From contig NZ_CP083757.1 of NCBI RefSeq assembly GCF_020149935.1, positions 3,001,501 through 3,065,500 on the forward strand: DNA of 64,000 nucleotides. Direction: 5' to 3'. A model generated the notes under the pieces. It ran no database searches and had not been told where the DNA came from. It was given only the letters and a program-made list of their open reading frames with translations. Made by a program: the position numbers and the translations under genes. The DNA comes from Marinilongibacter aquaticus. Lineage in GTDB: Bacteria > Bacteroidota > Bacteroidia > Cytophagales > Spirosomataceae. Of the stretch, positions 1-8,418 are shown piece by piece; position 1 is the first letter of the stretch; the number at the start of each line of letters is the position of its first letter.

Positions 1-531
1 TTCTATGTGGCGGCACAGATTATGTGCTGGACCTTCATTATCCAATATGCCGAAAGGTTGGGTTATTCGAAAGCGGAATCACAGACTTTCAATATAATTG
101 CAATGGTGATGTTTTTGCTGAGCCGGATGATTTGCACCTACATTTTAAAGTTTGTATCTGGAGCGAAACTCTTGATGCTTTTTGGAATTGGAGCTCTTTT
201 CACAGTTTCTGGAGCGATTCTTTTGCAAAACAATTTGGGCTTGTATTGCCTTATGGGCACGTCGTTTTTTATGTCTTTAATGTTTCCTACCATTTATGGA
301 ATTGGCTTGAAGGGTTTGGGCGACGACGCCAAAATTGGTTCGGCGGGTTTGGTAATGGCTATAGTGGGTGGAGCCTTAATGCCGCCATTGCAGGGAGCTT
401 TGATCGATTTGGGCGATGTGGGCTTTATCAAAGCAGAGAACTTCTCTTTCATTTTACCTTTGTTTTGTTTCGTGGTTGTGGTGTTGTTCGGCTGGAAAGC
501 GGGGAAGAATGAAAAGGCAAATGCAGCCTAA
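1..531 (+). CDS. FucP-family sugar:H+ symporter, C-terminal part (partial)
   Basis: The reading frame is already open at base 1, so the true start lies upstream. About 176 residues remain, roughly the last five membrane segments of a 12-segment major facilitator. The segment around AAQIMCWTFIIQY and the later run through GLGDDAKIGSAGLVMAIVGG match the FucP (L-fucose:proton symporter) branch, which in Bacteroidota also carries glucose, galactose, N-acetylglucosamine and other sugars. The protein would sit in the inner membrane and import a monosaccharide with a proton. The short polar C-terminus is normal for the family. The substrate cannot be read from this fragment, and its operon partners lie outside the window. 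Confidence 0.85.
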   Translation, partial: FYVAAQIMCWTFIIQYAERLGYSKAESQTFNIIAMVMFLLSRMICTYILKFVSGAKLLMLFGIGALFTVSGAILLQNNLGLYCLMGTSFFMSLMFPTIYGIGLKGLGDDAKIGSAGLVMAIVGGALMPPLQGALIDLGDVGFIKAENFSFILPLFCFVVVVLFGWKAGKNEKANAA

Positions 532-542
532 ACTTTATTCAA

Positions 543-550
543 TATATTTG
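543..550 (+). promoter_or_regulatory. Candidate -7 promoter element
   Basis: TATATTTG matches the Bacteroidota -7 consensus TAnnTTTG exactly and lies about 90 bases before the outer-membrane barrel gene. No convincing TTTG -33 partner is seen, so this is a weak call. Confidence 0.3.
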
Positions 551-639
551 CCCTGATAATTTTGACTCGATGGCGAGCACGAAGGACGTGTTGAAATCAA
601 TATCTTTCACGTCTTTTCGTTAGCTAAAAAAAATAATGC

Positions 640-1269
640 ATGCGAAGATTAATTTTAGGCTTGTTGTGCTTTCTGTTTGCTCTGCAAGCCTATTCTCAAA
701 CAATTCCATCGGGAGAACCCGAACCCACTGAAGAGCCGGTATATTTTGAAAAACCCAAACCGCTCTGGAAAGAAAAAATGCATTACGGAGGCAATTTGTG
801 GCTGGGTTTCTTTGGGGCTTTTTATTTGAATGCTTCGCCCATGGCGGGTTATGAAATCACGGATTCAGGAACCACAATCGCAGGGATTGGAACCAATATC
901 ATTTATCAAGGAGGCGGCAACACTTACAGCACATTTGCTGTGGGGCCACGCTTTTTTGTCCGACAAGCCGTTTGGAAAAGCATTTTTGTGCATGGCGAGT
1001 TTGAGCTTATGAATGCCCGAGCAGATCAATTTTACTCTTACCTGACCTCGCCCAATACTCAAACGGCCACCAATGAATTGCCCCGCAAATGGGAAGGCTC
1101 GCCCATGCTGGGCCTTGGTTTTTATCAGGGGCGTGGTGGACAGCAAGGGGGAAGTTTCATTTCTTTGATGTACAACTTTGGCTACAATTACGGCAAAGGA
1201 TATGTGAATCCCCAAGGCTTGATCAGTAACAACGTGCCTTTGATTCTGCGTTTCGGTTTCTTTTTCTAA
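640..1269 (+). CDS. Secreted outer-membrane beta-barrel protein, function unknown
   Basis: This is a 209-residue protein with a clear Sec signal peptide (MRRLILGLLCFLFALQAYSQ) and a short acidic, proline-rich linker (residues about 23-45). The rest is made of alternating glycine- and aromatic-rich strands such as GGNLWLGFFGAFYLNAS and YNFGYNYGKGY. It ends in FFF; a C-terminal aromatic residue is typical of proteins inserted by the BAM machinery. The size suggests an 8-stranded barrel. I recognise no specific family. Its last four bases overlap the end of convergent purU. The ATG at 640 is chosen because it directly precedes the signal peptide. Confidence 0.6.
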   Translation: MRRLILGLLCFLFALQAYSQTIPSGEPEPTEEPVYFEKPKPLWKEKMHYGGNLWLGFFGAFYLNASPMAGYEITDSGTTIAGIGTNIIYQGGGNTYSTFAVGPRFFVRQAVWKSIFVHGEFELMNARADQFYSYLTSPNTQTATNELPRKWEGSPMLGLGFYQGRGGQQGGSFISLMYNFGYNYGKGYVNPQGLISNNVPLILRFGFFF

Positions 1270-2105
1270 AGAATTACCGTTCGGTTTTCGTGAATGAACA
1301 CCTGGTCGTTGAACACAAGTTTAAGGGCTTTGGTGAGCACCGTGCGTTCCACATCTTTTCCTTCTCTCGACATGTCTTTGGCTGTAAAGCGGTGATCGAC
1401 TTTCTTTACGTCCTGTGCGATGATAGGGCCGTCGTCGAGATCATTGTTTACAAAATGAGCGGTTGCTCCGATAATCTTCACGCCGCGGTCGTAGGCCTGG
1501 CGATATGGATTGGCCCCAATAAAAGCGGGCAAGAAAGAATGGTGGATATTGACGATGCGGTCTGGAAACTGGGAAACAAAAGAAGGGGTTAAAATCCGCA
1601 TGTATTTTGCCAAAACGAGGAATTCTGGATTGTATGGAGCGATGGCCTCCGAAATAGCCATTTCGTGTGCTTCTCTGCTGAGGCCTTCATGGCTGATGGT
1701 ATGAAAGGGAATGCCAAACTTGCTTACATAGGGCTCCAGAATATCGTAATTGCTGATCACCGCTTTGATGTTTGCACTCAGTTCGTTGAAATGGAAACGT
1801 GTGATCAAATCCGAAAGACAATGATGTTCTTTGGTACACAAGATGACAATGTCCTTTTTTACTTTTGGATTGGTGCGAAAGTGGATTTCTGGATTTGGAA
1901 TTACTTTTCGCAGGTCAGAAATTATTTTTTCAGCGGGCAAATCGAGTGGGCTTTCGAATTCGGTTCGCATGAAAAACCAACCGGAAGGCGTGACATACTC
2001 ATCTTGCTTGAACACATTGCAGGTATTTTCGAACAAGACTTTGGTCACATGGTAAATGAGGCCTTTGGCATCTGGCCCTTCCATCAAAAGTATATGTTTT
2101 GTCAT
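1266..2105 (-). CDS. purU: Formyltetrahydrofolate deformylase
   Basis: PurU hydrolyses 10-formyltetrahydrofolate to formate and tetrahydrofolate in the cytosol, balancing one-carbon units and feeding formate to purine synthesis. The N-terminus (MTKHILLMEGPDAKGLIYHV) is an ACT-like regulatory domain. The C-terminal half is a formyl-transferase fold with HHSFLPAF, followed by GATAHFVN and DLDDGPII, which carry the catalytic Asn, His and Asp set of the family. The open frame extends 33 codons upstream to 2204, but that extension is basic and unlike the family. The ATG at 2105 gives 279 residues, the usual length. It stands alone between a convergent barrel gene and a divergent TPR gene. Confidence 0.93.
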   Translation of the reverse strand: MTKHILLMEGPDAKGLIYHVTKVLFENTCNVFKQDEYVTPSGWFFMRTEFESPLDLPAEKIISDLRKVIPNPEIHFRTNPKVKKDIVILCTKEHHCLSDLITRFHFNELSANIKAVISNYDILEPYVSKFGIPFHTISHEGLSREAHEMAISEAIAPYNPEFLVLAKYMRILTPSFVSQFPDRIVNIHHSFLPAFIGANPYRQAYDRGVKIIGATAHFVNNDLDDGPIIAQDVKKVDHRFTAKDMSREGKDVERTVLTKALKLVFNDQVFIHENRTVIL

Positions 2106-2311
2106 TTTTGCGATCTTTCTACTGCGAATCAAATGGAAACCGTAGAGTAAAAACAAGTCAATAGGGAAATATTTTTTCAATTTGTCCGCCTTCAGCGTGA
2201 ACAATGTCGGCCCAAAAAATCGTTTGGCTTATATTGTGTCTCCGTCATTAATCATTACATTTATTTGACTAATGCAGAGGCTATGCTTTCTAACCTTTAA
2301 TCGCTAAACCC

Positions 2312-3724
2312 ATGAATAGAAATCACAATGAGAATTACGAGGAGTTTGGGGATGCCATGTCTCAGAACATCAAGCGGTTCGAAAGCATGTTGGAGAATAA
2401 CGAATCGCAGTACCTCGACGAAATTGCTTACGAATCGATCAGCAATTTCTATATGGAGAAAGGGGAGTGGGAAATGGCGAATAAGGCTTGTCAGTTGGGT
2501 TTGGAACAATTTCCGTACTCTTTAGAACTGATTTTGAACAGCGTGCAGTTGAAGATCAACACCATGGAATTTGAAGAAGCCATGGAATTGCTCGATCGTG
2601 CGAGTACTTTTTTCCCGTTCGACCAAGAGGCCATTTTCATGCGTGGGGTGGTGTATAATCTTTTGGGCGAATACGATGAAGCCATTTCGGTTTTTGAAAA
2701 CGCGATTCACTCTTCGGATCAGAAGGACGAGATCGAATTTCAGCTGGGGCAGGTATACCAAAATAAAAATGAATTCGGGCGGGCGATAGAACATTACAAA
2801 AAGGCTCTTAAAAGGGGATACTCAAACGAGTTGATCTTTTATGAAATGATTTTCTGTGCCGATTTTGACAATCGCTTGGAAGAGGAAGTCGAGTATTTTC
2901 GCTCGCTGACAGACGAGGACCCTTATTCGCAACTGGCTTGGTTTGGCCTCGGTATCGTATGCCAACGTCTCGATAAAGTCGAGGAAGCCATTCAGGCTTT
3001 TGAATTTGCCTCCGTTATAAAAGATGACTTTGCCAGTGCCTGGTTCAATTTGGCGAACTGTTACCTTAGAGCCGAAAATTACACCAAAGCTCGAGACGCT
3101 TATTTGAAAACCGAAGAGTTGGAAGAGCCTTCGGCCGAGTTGTTTACGCATTTGGGTACAATTTCAGAGAAACTGGAAGAATACGGAGAAGCGTACCAGT
3201 ATTACCGCAAAGCGGCCGATTTGGAAGACACTTGGGATGAAGCTTGGTTTGGCATGGCTTCGGTGCTTTATGAGCAAGAAAAGTTTCTCGAGGCAGTACA
3301 TTTTGTGAAAAAGGCCATTGATTTGAACAAGATCAACGGTGAATATTGGCTTTTGCTAGGCGATTTAGAAGCAAGAATTGGCAATTTGGTTTCGTCGCAC
3401 GAATCGTATGCACGGGCCGCGGAACTGGACCCCGAAAATGTGGATATTTGGTTGAACTGGTCTTTGATTTATTTCGAGCAATCGACTTACAGCAAAGCGG
3501 TAGAGATACTGGAAGACGGCTTGAGCAGCGTGCCAGAAGAAGCCGACATTTATTATCGACTTACCGTTTATCTCATTTTCGATGGACAATACAACGAAGC
3601 CTACAAGTATTTGCAAGAAGCTCTCATTCTCGATTTTGACGGCCACGAGCAGATATATTCCTTTTTCCCGAGTCTTCAAACGCAAAAAGCCTTAAATCGG
3701 ATCATTGAGCAAAACAGGCCTTAA
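2312..3724 (+). CDS. Cytoplasmic tetratricopeptide-repeat protein
   Basis: A 470-residue protein without signal peptide or membrane segment, built almost entirely of TPR helical hairpins. Repeat signatures recur about every 34 residues, for example GEYDEAISVFENAI, NEFGRAIEHYKKAL, ENYTKARDAYLKTEEL and EYGEAYQYYRKAADL. I count about ten to twelve repeats after an acidic N-terminal region. Such solenoids are protein-binding scaffolds, and nothing in the sequence points to a partner. It is followed 94 bases later by a second, exported TPR protein, so the two may be co-transcribed. Homologues are common in Bacteroidota and usually carry no functional name. Confidence 0.8.
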   Translation: MNRNHNENYEEFGDAMSQNIKRFESMLENNESQYLDEIAYESISNFYMEKGEWEMANKACQLGLEQFPYSLELILNSVQLKINTMEFEEAMELLDRASTFFPFDQEAIFMRGVVYNLLGEYDEAISVFENAIHSSDQKDEIEFQLGQVYQNKNEFGRAIEHYKKALKRGYSNELIFYEMIFCADFDNRLEEEVEYFRSLTDEDPYSQLAWFGLGIVCQRLDKVEEAIQAFEFASVIKDDFASAWFNLANCYLRAENYTKARDAYLKTEELEEPSAELFTHLGTISEKLEEYGEAYQYYRKAADLEDTWDEAWFGMASVLYEQEKFLEAVHFVKKAIDLNKINGEYWLLLGDLEARIGNLVSSHESYARAAELDPENVDIWLNWSLIYFEQSTYSKAVEILEDGLSSVPEEADIYYRLTVYLIFDGQYNEAYKYLQEALILDFDGHEQIYSFFPSLQTQKALNRIIEQNRP

Positions 3725-3818
3725 GTTTCTGCAAAGTCTATTCTTTTGGCGAATTCTCATAAATTGGGCTAATTTGCATGTCTTTATTCAGAAAGTTTAG
3801 ATAACAAGTTTGGCCAGT

Positions 3819-5507
3819 ATGTGTAGACATGGCTTTGTGGTGCTTTGGGTGCTTGCGTTCTCGGTGAATGCACAGCAGAAGAATGTGGAAATACCACAGG
3901 CGGCCGAGAACCGCTTTGTCGAAGGTATGGGGTCCTATATTACCGAAGATTACAACGAAGCAGCCGAAACTTTCAAATCAATATTATCGGATTATACGCC
4001 CACGGCGGGTATTTACCACATATTGGCCAAAACAGAAGTAGCCCGCAAAGATCTTTATGCGGCCGAAATGGCCGCCCGCAAGAGCCTTGAGCTGGAAAAG
4101 GGGAACACTTATTACGAAGAATTCCTTGCCGATATTCTATCCAGAGAAGAAGAGTACGAGCCGGCCATAGACTTGTACAAAACGCTGATTAAGCAAAAGC
4201 CCTTGGAGATGGAAAACTATCTTCTTTTGGCCGAAATATATGAAAAGTTGAATGAGAGCAACGAAGCCATTAAGGTATACGATTTGCTCGAAAGGAATTT
4301 GGGCGTTGAAGAGGAAGTTTCAATGCGGAAGCAGCAGCTCTATTTACAGCAAAACAAAGTCAGTGAGGCCATAAAAGAAGGCGGCAAACTGATGGAATCG
4401 CAGCCGCTAAAACCCGAATATGCACTCAACCAGGCTCAGATTTTAATTCAGAACCAAGAATTGGAAGAGGCGGAAGAATTACTCAAGAAATTCTTGAAGA
4501 CCAATGCCGATACGGGCGAGGCCCACGTGATGTTGGCCGAAATATACCGACTGCAACACAATCAGGATGCTTGCGACCAAGAACTGTCGGCGGCATTGAT
4601 GAACCCCAAATTAAGTCCAGAAATAAAAGTAAGACTTTTGGGTACCTATATTCAATTGGCCGATAACAGTAGAAATGAGCAATTGTTGACCAAAGCCATT
4701 GGTTTCGGAAATCAATTGGCCAAAGACCATCCGGATATGGATCAGGTGTATATTTTTCTTGGCGATTTGTATGTCAAAACCAATCAGCCGGAAAAGGCCC
4801 GTGCCAATTACGAAAAAGCCATTGGTTTCAATAAGTCCATTTTTGCTGTGTGGGTAGCTTTGGTTGAAATGGATTTGGAGTTGAACGACAACGAGGCTTT
4901 GGCCAAGCACACGCTTCAAGGAACCGATTATTTCCCCAATCAGGCTTTTTTGTGGTATCATCATGCATTGGCCAATTACCGCTTAGGAGAATACAAAGAA
5001 TCGGAGATTGCTCTGGAAGAAGCGAAGTTTCTTTCTGAAGGAAATAAAAGCATGCAGCTTTCGGTTTGGATATTGTCGGCAAAAAATGCTTTGGCCCAAA
5101 ATGCGGTTGAAGATGCCGAGAGAGCGTATACCGAGGCTTTGAAGATTGACGATAGCAGTCCTTTACTGCTGGCCAACTATAGTCGATTTTTGGCTAAAAC
5201 GGGTCGGAATCTAGAAAAGGCGGAGGATATTTCAATCAAAGGATACAAAAGGAACCCAGAAAATCTGGAGTGGATTAAGGCTTGTGCAGAGGTTTTCCAT
5301 ATTGCGGGAAAAACAGCCGAAGCCGAAGCCGTTTTCAACAAATCTTTGCAACAGAATGTTTTGCTGGATGGCGAAGCCTACGAACTCTTTGGCGATATCG
5401 TGGCGAAAGAAAACAAAGAATCGGAAGCTTTAGAATATTGGCAAATGGCCCAAAGTTTGGGCAATCGCTCCACGGCTCTTCAAAAAAAGATATCGGAGCT
5501 TAAATAA
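3819..5507 (+). CDS. Exported tetratricopeptide-repeat protein
   Basis: A 562-residue protein starting with a Sec signal peptide (MCRHGFVVLWVLAFSVNAQ), then continuous TPR repeats (for example EDYNEAAETFKSIL, EYEPAIDLYKTLI, ESNEAIKVYDLLERN, NQPEKARANYEKAIGF). It is probably periplasmic. The open frame reaches a TTG at 3810, but the ATG at 3819 puts the signal peptide at the N-terminus. It is followed after 14 bases by the DUF4292 lipoprotein and then the EnvC-like protein. A TPR, DUF4292, EnvC order recurs in Bacteroidota, so a scaffold role in envelope assembly is a reasonable inference but is not shown here. Confidence 0.8.
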   Translation: MCRHGFVVLWVLAFSVNAQQKNVEIPQAAENRFVEGMGSYITEDYNEAAETFKSILSDYTPTAGIYHILAKTEVARKDLYAAEMAARKSLELEKGNTYYEEFLADILSREEEYEPAIDLYKTLIKQKPLEMENYLLLAEIYEKLNESNEAIKVYDLLERNLGVEEEVSMRKQQLYLQQNKVSEAIKEGGKLMESQPLKPEYALNQAQILIQNQELEEAEELLKKFLKTNADTGEAHVMLAEIYRLQHNQDACDQELSAALMNPKLSPEIKVRLLGTYIQLADNSRNEQLLTKAIGFGNQLAKDHPDMDQVYIFLGDLYVKTNQPEKARANYEKAIGFNKSIFAVWVALVEMDLELNDNEALAKHTLQGTDYFPNQAFLWYHHALANYRLGEYKESEIALEEAKFLSEGNKSMQLSVWILSAKNALAQNAVEDAERAYTEALKIDDSSPLLLANYSRFLAKTGRNLEKAEDISIKGYKRNPENLEWIKACAEVFHIAGKTAEAEAVFNKSLQQNVLLDGEAYELFGDIVAKENKESEALEYWQMAQSLGNRSTALQKKISELK

Positions 5508-5521
5508 AAGAAAAGTAAGCA

Positions 5522-6340
5522 ATGGCATTAAAAATGGCCCCTTGGCTCGGATTGCTGAGCCTATTGTTTTTTCAAACGTCTTGTAAAAGAAGCAAGCTGC
5601 AAAAGTCGATTGCCGAAATCCCGAAAACTGAAAAGGGAGCAGCCGATTCTTTAAAAGTGAGTGAGATTATATCGGATTTCGAAATCGTGGAAACCGATTT
5701 CGACTATTTGAAGCTTAAGAGCAAAATTGATTTGAAATCGCCGAATATTTCCCAGTCTTTTCCAGCCAATGTGCACATTAAAAAAGACAGCATCATTTGG
5801 GTTTCGGTTTCGGTGGGCATTGAGGCTGCCCGCTGCATTATCACGCCAGATTCCATTCAAATGCTCGACAGGATAAACAAGAAATACTATGCCCTGAGCA
5901 TTGCCGAACTCAATCGCCAATTCGATTTTGATTTCGATTTTCGGCTTTTACAGTCTGTTTTGATCGGCAATTTGCCAATTACGAGAAGCGATAAAGATAA
6001 ATTGGTAAGAAATTCGTTGTATGTGAGTCTGTTTCAGGAAGCTCGGGAAATTGATATCGAAAACCAGATTGATAACGTGAGCCATAAACTCACCACTATT
6101 TTGGCCGAAGACACCGAAGGGAAGAGCAAATTGGGTATTTCGTATTCAGATTTTGAAGAACTGGATTCGGGGCAGTTGGTGCCCTTTTCGATTTTTGCCA
6201 AAATAGATGTGTTGCAAAAGGGAGGTTTGCATACCACAACTTTGGATTTTAAGCACACGAAGTTTGAGTTTGTAGACAATACACTTCGGTTTCCATATTC
6301 TATTCCAAAGAGTTACCAGAAAGGAGAAATTGTCTTTTAA
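5522..6340 (+). CDS. DUF4292 lipoprotein
   Basis: A 272-residue protein with a lipoprotein signal ending in FFQTSC (acylated Cys near residue 21), so it is membrane-anchored at the outer or inner membrane. The rest, with stretches such as IVETDFDYLKLKSKIDL and the ending FPYSIPKSYQKGEIVF, fits the DUF4292 family, which has a LolA/LppX-like half-barrel character and is largely confined to Bacteroidota. The gene lies 14 bases after the exported TPR gene and 9 bases before the EnvC-like gene, so the three very likely form one transcript. The molecular function is not established. A lipid- or hydrophobic-cargo-binding role is possible. Confidence 0.75.
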   Translation: MALKMAPWLGLLSLLFFQTSCKRSKLQKSIAEIPKTEKGAADSLKVSEIISDFEIVETDFDYLKLKSKIDLKSPNISQSFPANVHIKKDSIIWVSVSVGIEAARCIITPDSIQMLDRINKKYYALSIAELNRQFDFDFDFRLLQSVLIGNLPITRSDKDKLVRNSLYVSLFQEAREIDIENQIDNVSHKLTTILAEDTEGKSKLGISYSDFEELDSGQLVPFSIFAKIDVLQKGGLHTTTLDFKHTKFEFVDNTLRFPYSIPKSYQKGEIVF

Positions 6341-6349
6341 TTTTGCATC

Positions 6350-7531
6350 ATGAGACTTTCGGCGATAAGCTTTTTATTGTTTTTCTTTTCGAGTTTCACG
6401 GTATTTTCGCAGAAAAGCCGCGACGAACTTGAAGAGGAAAAGCAGGCCAATCAGGCCCGAATAGAACGGGCACAAAGGGTTTTGCAGCAAACAAGCGAAA
6501 AGAAGAAATCGACTTTGGGAGAAGTGAAGGCCTTGAATGTCCAAATAAGCTCGCATTCGCGTCAGATAGCCCTTATTACGGAGGATATCACATTGATCGA
6601 TAAGGAAATAGGCAGCTTGGAGAAATCGAGTGCAGATTTGGAAAGCAAACTGAAAAACTTGAAAAGAGAGTATGCAGAAATGCTTTATATCGCTTCTAAA
6701 TCGAGTGGGAAATTGAATCAATTGAGCTTTTTGTTTTCGGCGAAATCATTCAACGACCTTGTGATGCGGTACAAGTATTTGGAACAATACACCGAGAGCC
6801 GAAAAAAGCAGGTTGAACAGATAAAAGAGGTGGCTGCCAAATTGGAAGAACGCCAAAAAGAACTGACCGCCAAACGCTCCCAACAAGAAAGTGTGGCCCG
6901 CTCAAAGCAAACCGAAGCCAACAAGCTGAATGCCTTGAAAAAGAAGCAGTCGCGATCGGTGGCCGAACTGGCGAAGGAGGAGAAAAAATTGAGAAGGGAA
7001 ATCGCGAATTCGAAAAAGGCGATCGCTAAATTGGATCGTTTGATTACTTCCTTGGTAACGAAATCCACGCGAGAGTCGAATGCCGCACCTAGAAACGAAG
7101 CGGTGGTGAATACGGCTTTGTCCAAGTCTTTTGCTCAAAACAAGAATAAATTGCCTTGGCCGGTTCGCAGTGGCTTCATTTCCGACCGTTTCGGGGTAAA
7201 GGACCATCCCATTTTGAAAAATGTAAAGGTAGACAACAACGGCGTAGACATTCAGACTTCGCCCAATGCACGTGTGAGTGCGGTTTTCGGCGGGGTGGTG
7301 TTGGATATTTCGCAAATTCCTGGACTGAATAACGTGGTGGCCGTGCAACACGGAGAATATTATACAATTTACGCCAATTTGGCCTCGGTGAATGTTTCGA
7401 TTAATCAAGAGCTTATTGCTGGGCAATTGATTGGGATTGCCGGGCAAAAAGATGGCGAATATGAAATAAACTTTCAGGTGTGGCACCAATTCGAGAAACA
7501 AAACCCGGAAAGTTGGTTGGCGAGAAAATAG
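6350..7531 (+). CDS. EnvC-like murein hydrolase activator with degenerate LytM domain
   Basis: A 393-residue protein with a signal peptide (residues 1-20), a long coiled coil (about 22-235, rich in Glu, Lys and Gln) and a C-terminal LytM/M23 domain (about 265-393). This is the layout of EnvC, which activates amidases at the division septum. The zinc and catalytic residues of active M23 peptidases are substituted. The first His of HxxxD is Asn296 (Asp300 remains), the His expected in the YAHL-type motif is Asn343, and the last His position is Asn374. It is therefore probably a non-catalytic activator in the periplasm. It lies 9 bases after the DUF4292 gene and 33 bases before panB. Confidence 0.85.
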   Translation: MRLSAISFLLFFFSSFTVFSQKSRDELEEEKQANQARIERAQRVLQQTSEKKKSTLGEVKALNVQISSHSRQIALITEDITLIDKEIGSLEKSSADLESKLKNLKREYAEMLYIASKSSGKLNQLSFLFSAKSFNDLVMRYKYLEQYTESRKKQVEQIKEVAAKLEERQKELTAKRSQQESVARSKQTEANKLNALKKKQSRSVAELAKEEKKLRREIANSKKAIAKLDRLITSLVTKSTRESNAAPRNEAVVNTALSKSFAQNKNKLPWPVRSGFISDRFGVKDHPILKNVKVDNNGVDIQTSPNARVSAVFGGVVLDISQIPGLNNVVAVQHGEYYTIYANLASVNVSINQELIAGQLIGIAGQKDGEYEINFQVWHQFEKQNPESWLARK

Positions 7532-7564
7532 CCTGAGTTCATTTGTAAACCAAAAACGAAAAGC

Positions 7565-8380
7565 ATGTCTGTACATTCTGAGATCAAACGTGTGACAACC
7601 AGTGTCCTCCAATCCATGAAAGACCGTGGAGAAAAAATTGCCTGCCTTACCGCTTACGATTATTCCATGGCGAGCTTGGTGGATGCCGCAGGTGTAGAAT
7701 TGATATTGGTGGGCGATTCGGCCTCGAATGTAATGGCTGGCCACGAAACCACTTTGCCGATTACTTTGGACCAAATGATTTACCATGCACAATCGGTAAT
7801 ACGTGGCGTGAAACGTTCTTTGGTGGTCGTCGATTTGCCATTTGGTTCGTATCAAGGAAACTCTACCCAAGCTTTGAAATCTGCGATTCGTATCATGAAA
7901 GAATCGGGAGCACATGCGGTTAAAATGGAAGGTGGAAAAGAAATTGAAGAGTCCATTACACGTGTTTTGAGTGCGGGAATACCGGTAATGGGACACTTGG
8001 GCTTAACCCCGCAATCCATCTACAAATTTGGGGGGTATAGTGTGCGGGCCAAATCGGAAGAAGAGGCCAGTCTATTGAAATCGAACGCCAAATTGCTCAA
8101 CGATTTGGGCTGCTTTGGAGTGGTTTTGGAGAAAATACCTCAAAGTTTGGCCGAAGAGGTTACTGCCAGTCTAGAGATTCCGACGATAGGTATTGGGGCA
8201 GGAAATGGTTGCGACGGACAAATTTTGGTTATTCACGATATGTTGGGCATCAACAAAGAGTTCAGTCCACGCTTTTTGCGTCGATATGCTGATTTGCACA
8301 CAGAAATGACCAATGCTTTTACGCACTATATCAAGGATGTCAAATCGGGTGATTTCCCGAATGAGCAAGAAAGTTATTGA
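7565..8380 (+). CDS. panB: 3-methyl-2-oxobutanoate hydroxymethyltransferase
   Basis: PanB transfers a hydroxymethyl group from 5,10-methylenetetrahydrofolate to alpha-ketoisovalerate, making ketopantoate for pantothenate and coenzyme A. The 271 residues match the family in length. Diagnostic segments are [34 protein letters not shown] (with the metal-binding Asp), [29 protein letters not shown] and [17 protein letters not shown]. The enzyme is cytosolic. No other pantothenate gene is adjacent. It is read in the same direction as the EnvC-like gene upstream and the ComEC-like gene downstream, so it may share their transcript. Confidence 0.96.
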   Translation: MSVHSEIKRVTTSVLQSMKDRGEKIACLTAYDYSMASLVDAAGVELILVGDSASNVMAGHETTLPITLDQMIYHAQSVIRGVKRSLVVVDLPFGSYQGNSTQALKSAIRIMKESGAHAVKMEGGKEIEESITRVLSAGIPVMGHLGLTPQSIYKFGGYSVRAKSEEEASLLKSNAKLLNDLGCFGVVLEKIPQSLAEEVTASLEIPTIGIGAGNGCDGQILVIHDMLGINKEFSPRFLRRYADLHTEMTNAFTHYIKDVKSGDFPNEQESY

Positions 8381-8418
8381 TTTTGCTTAAATTGGATTTT
8401 TAAACTAAATCCAAGACT

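Noticed and set aside
6902-7996. Long minus-strand open frame antisense to the EnvC-like and panB genes
   Set aside because: It lies opposite two confidently identified genes, is rich in His, Arg and Phe with no domain, and is a shadow of their codon bias.
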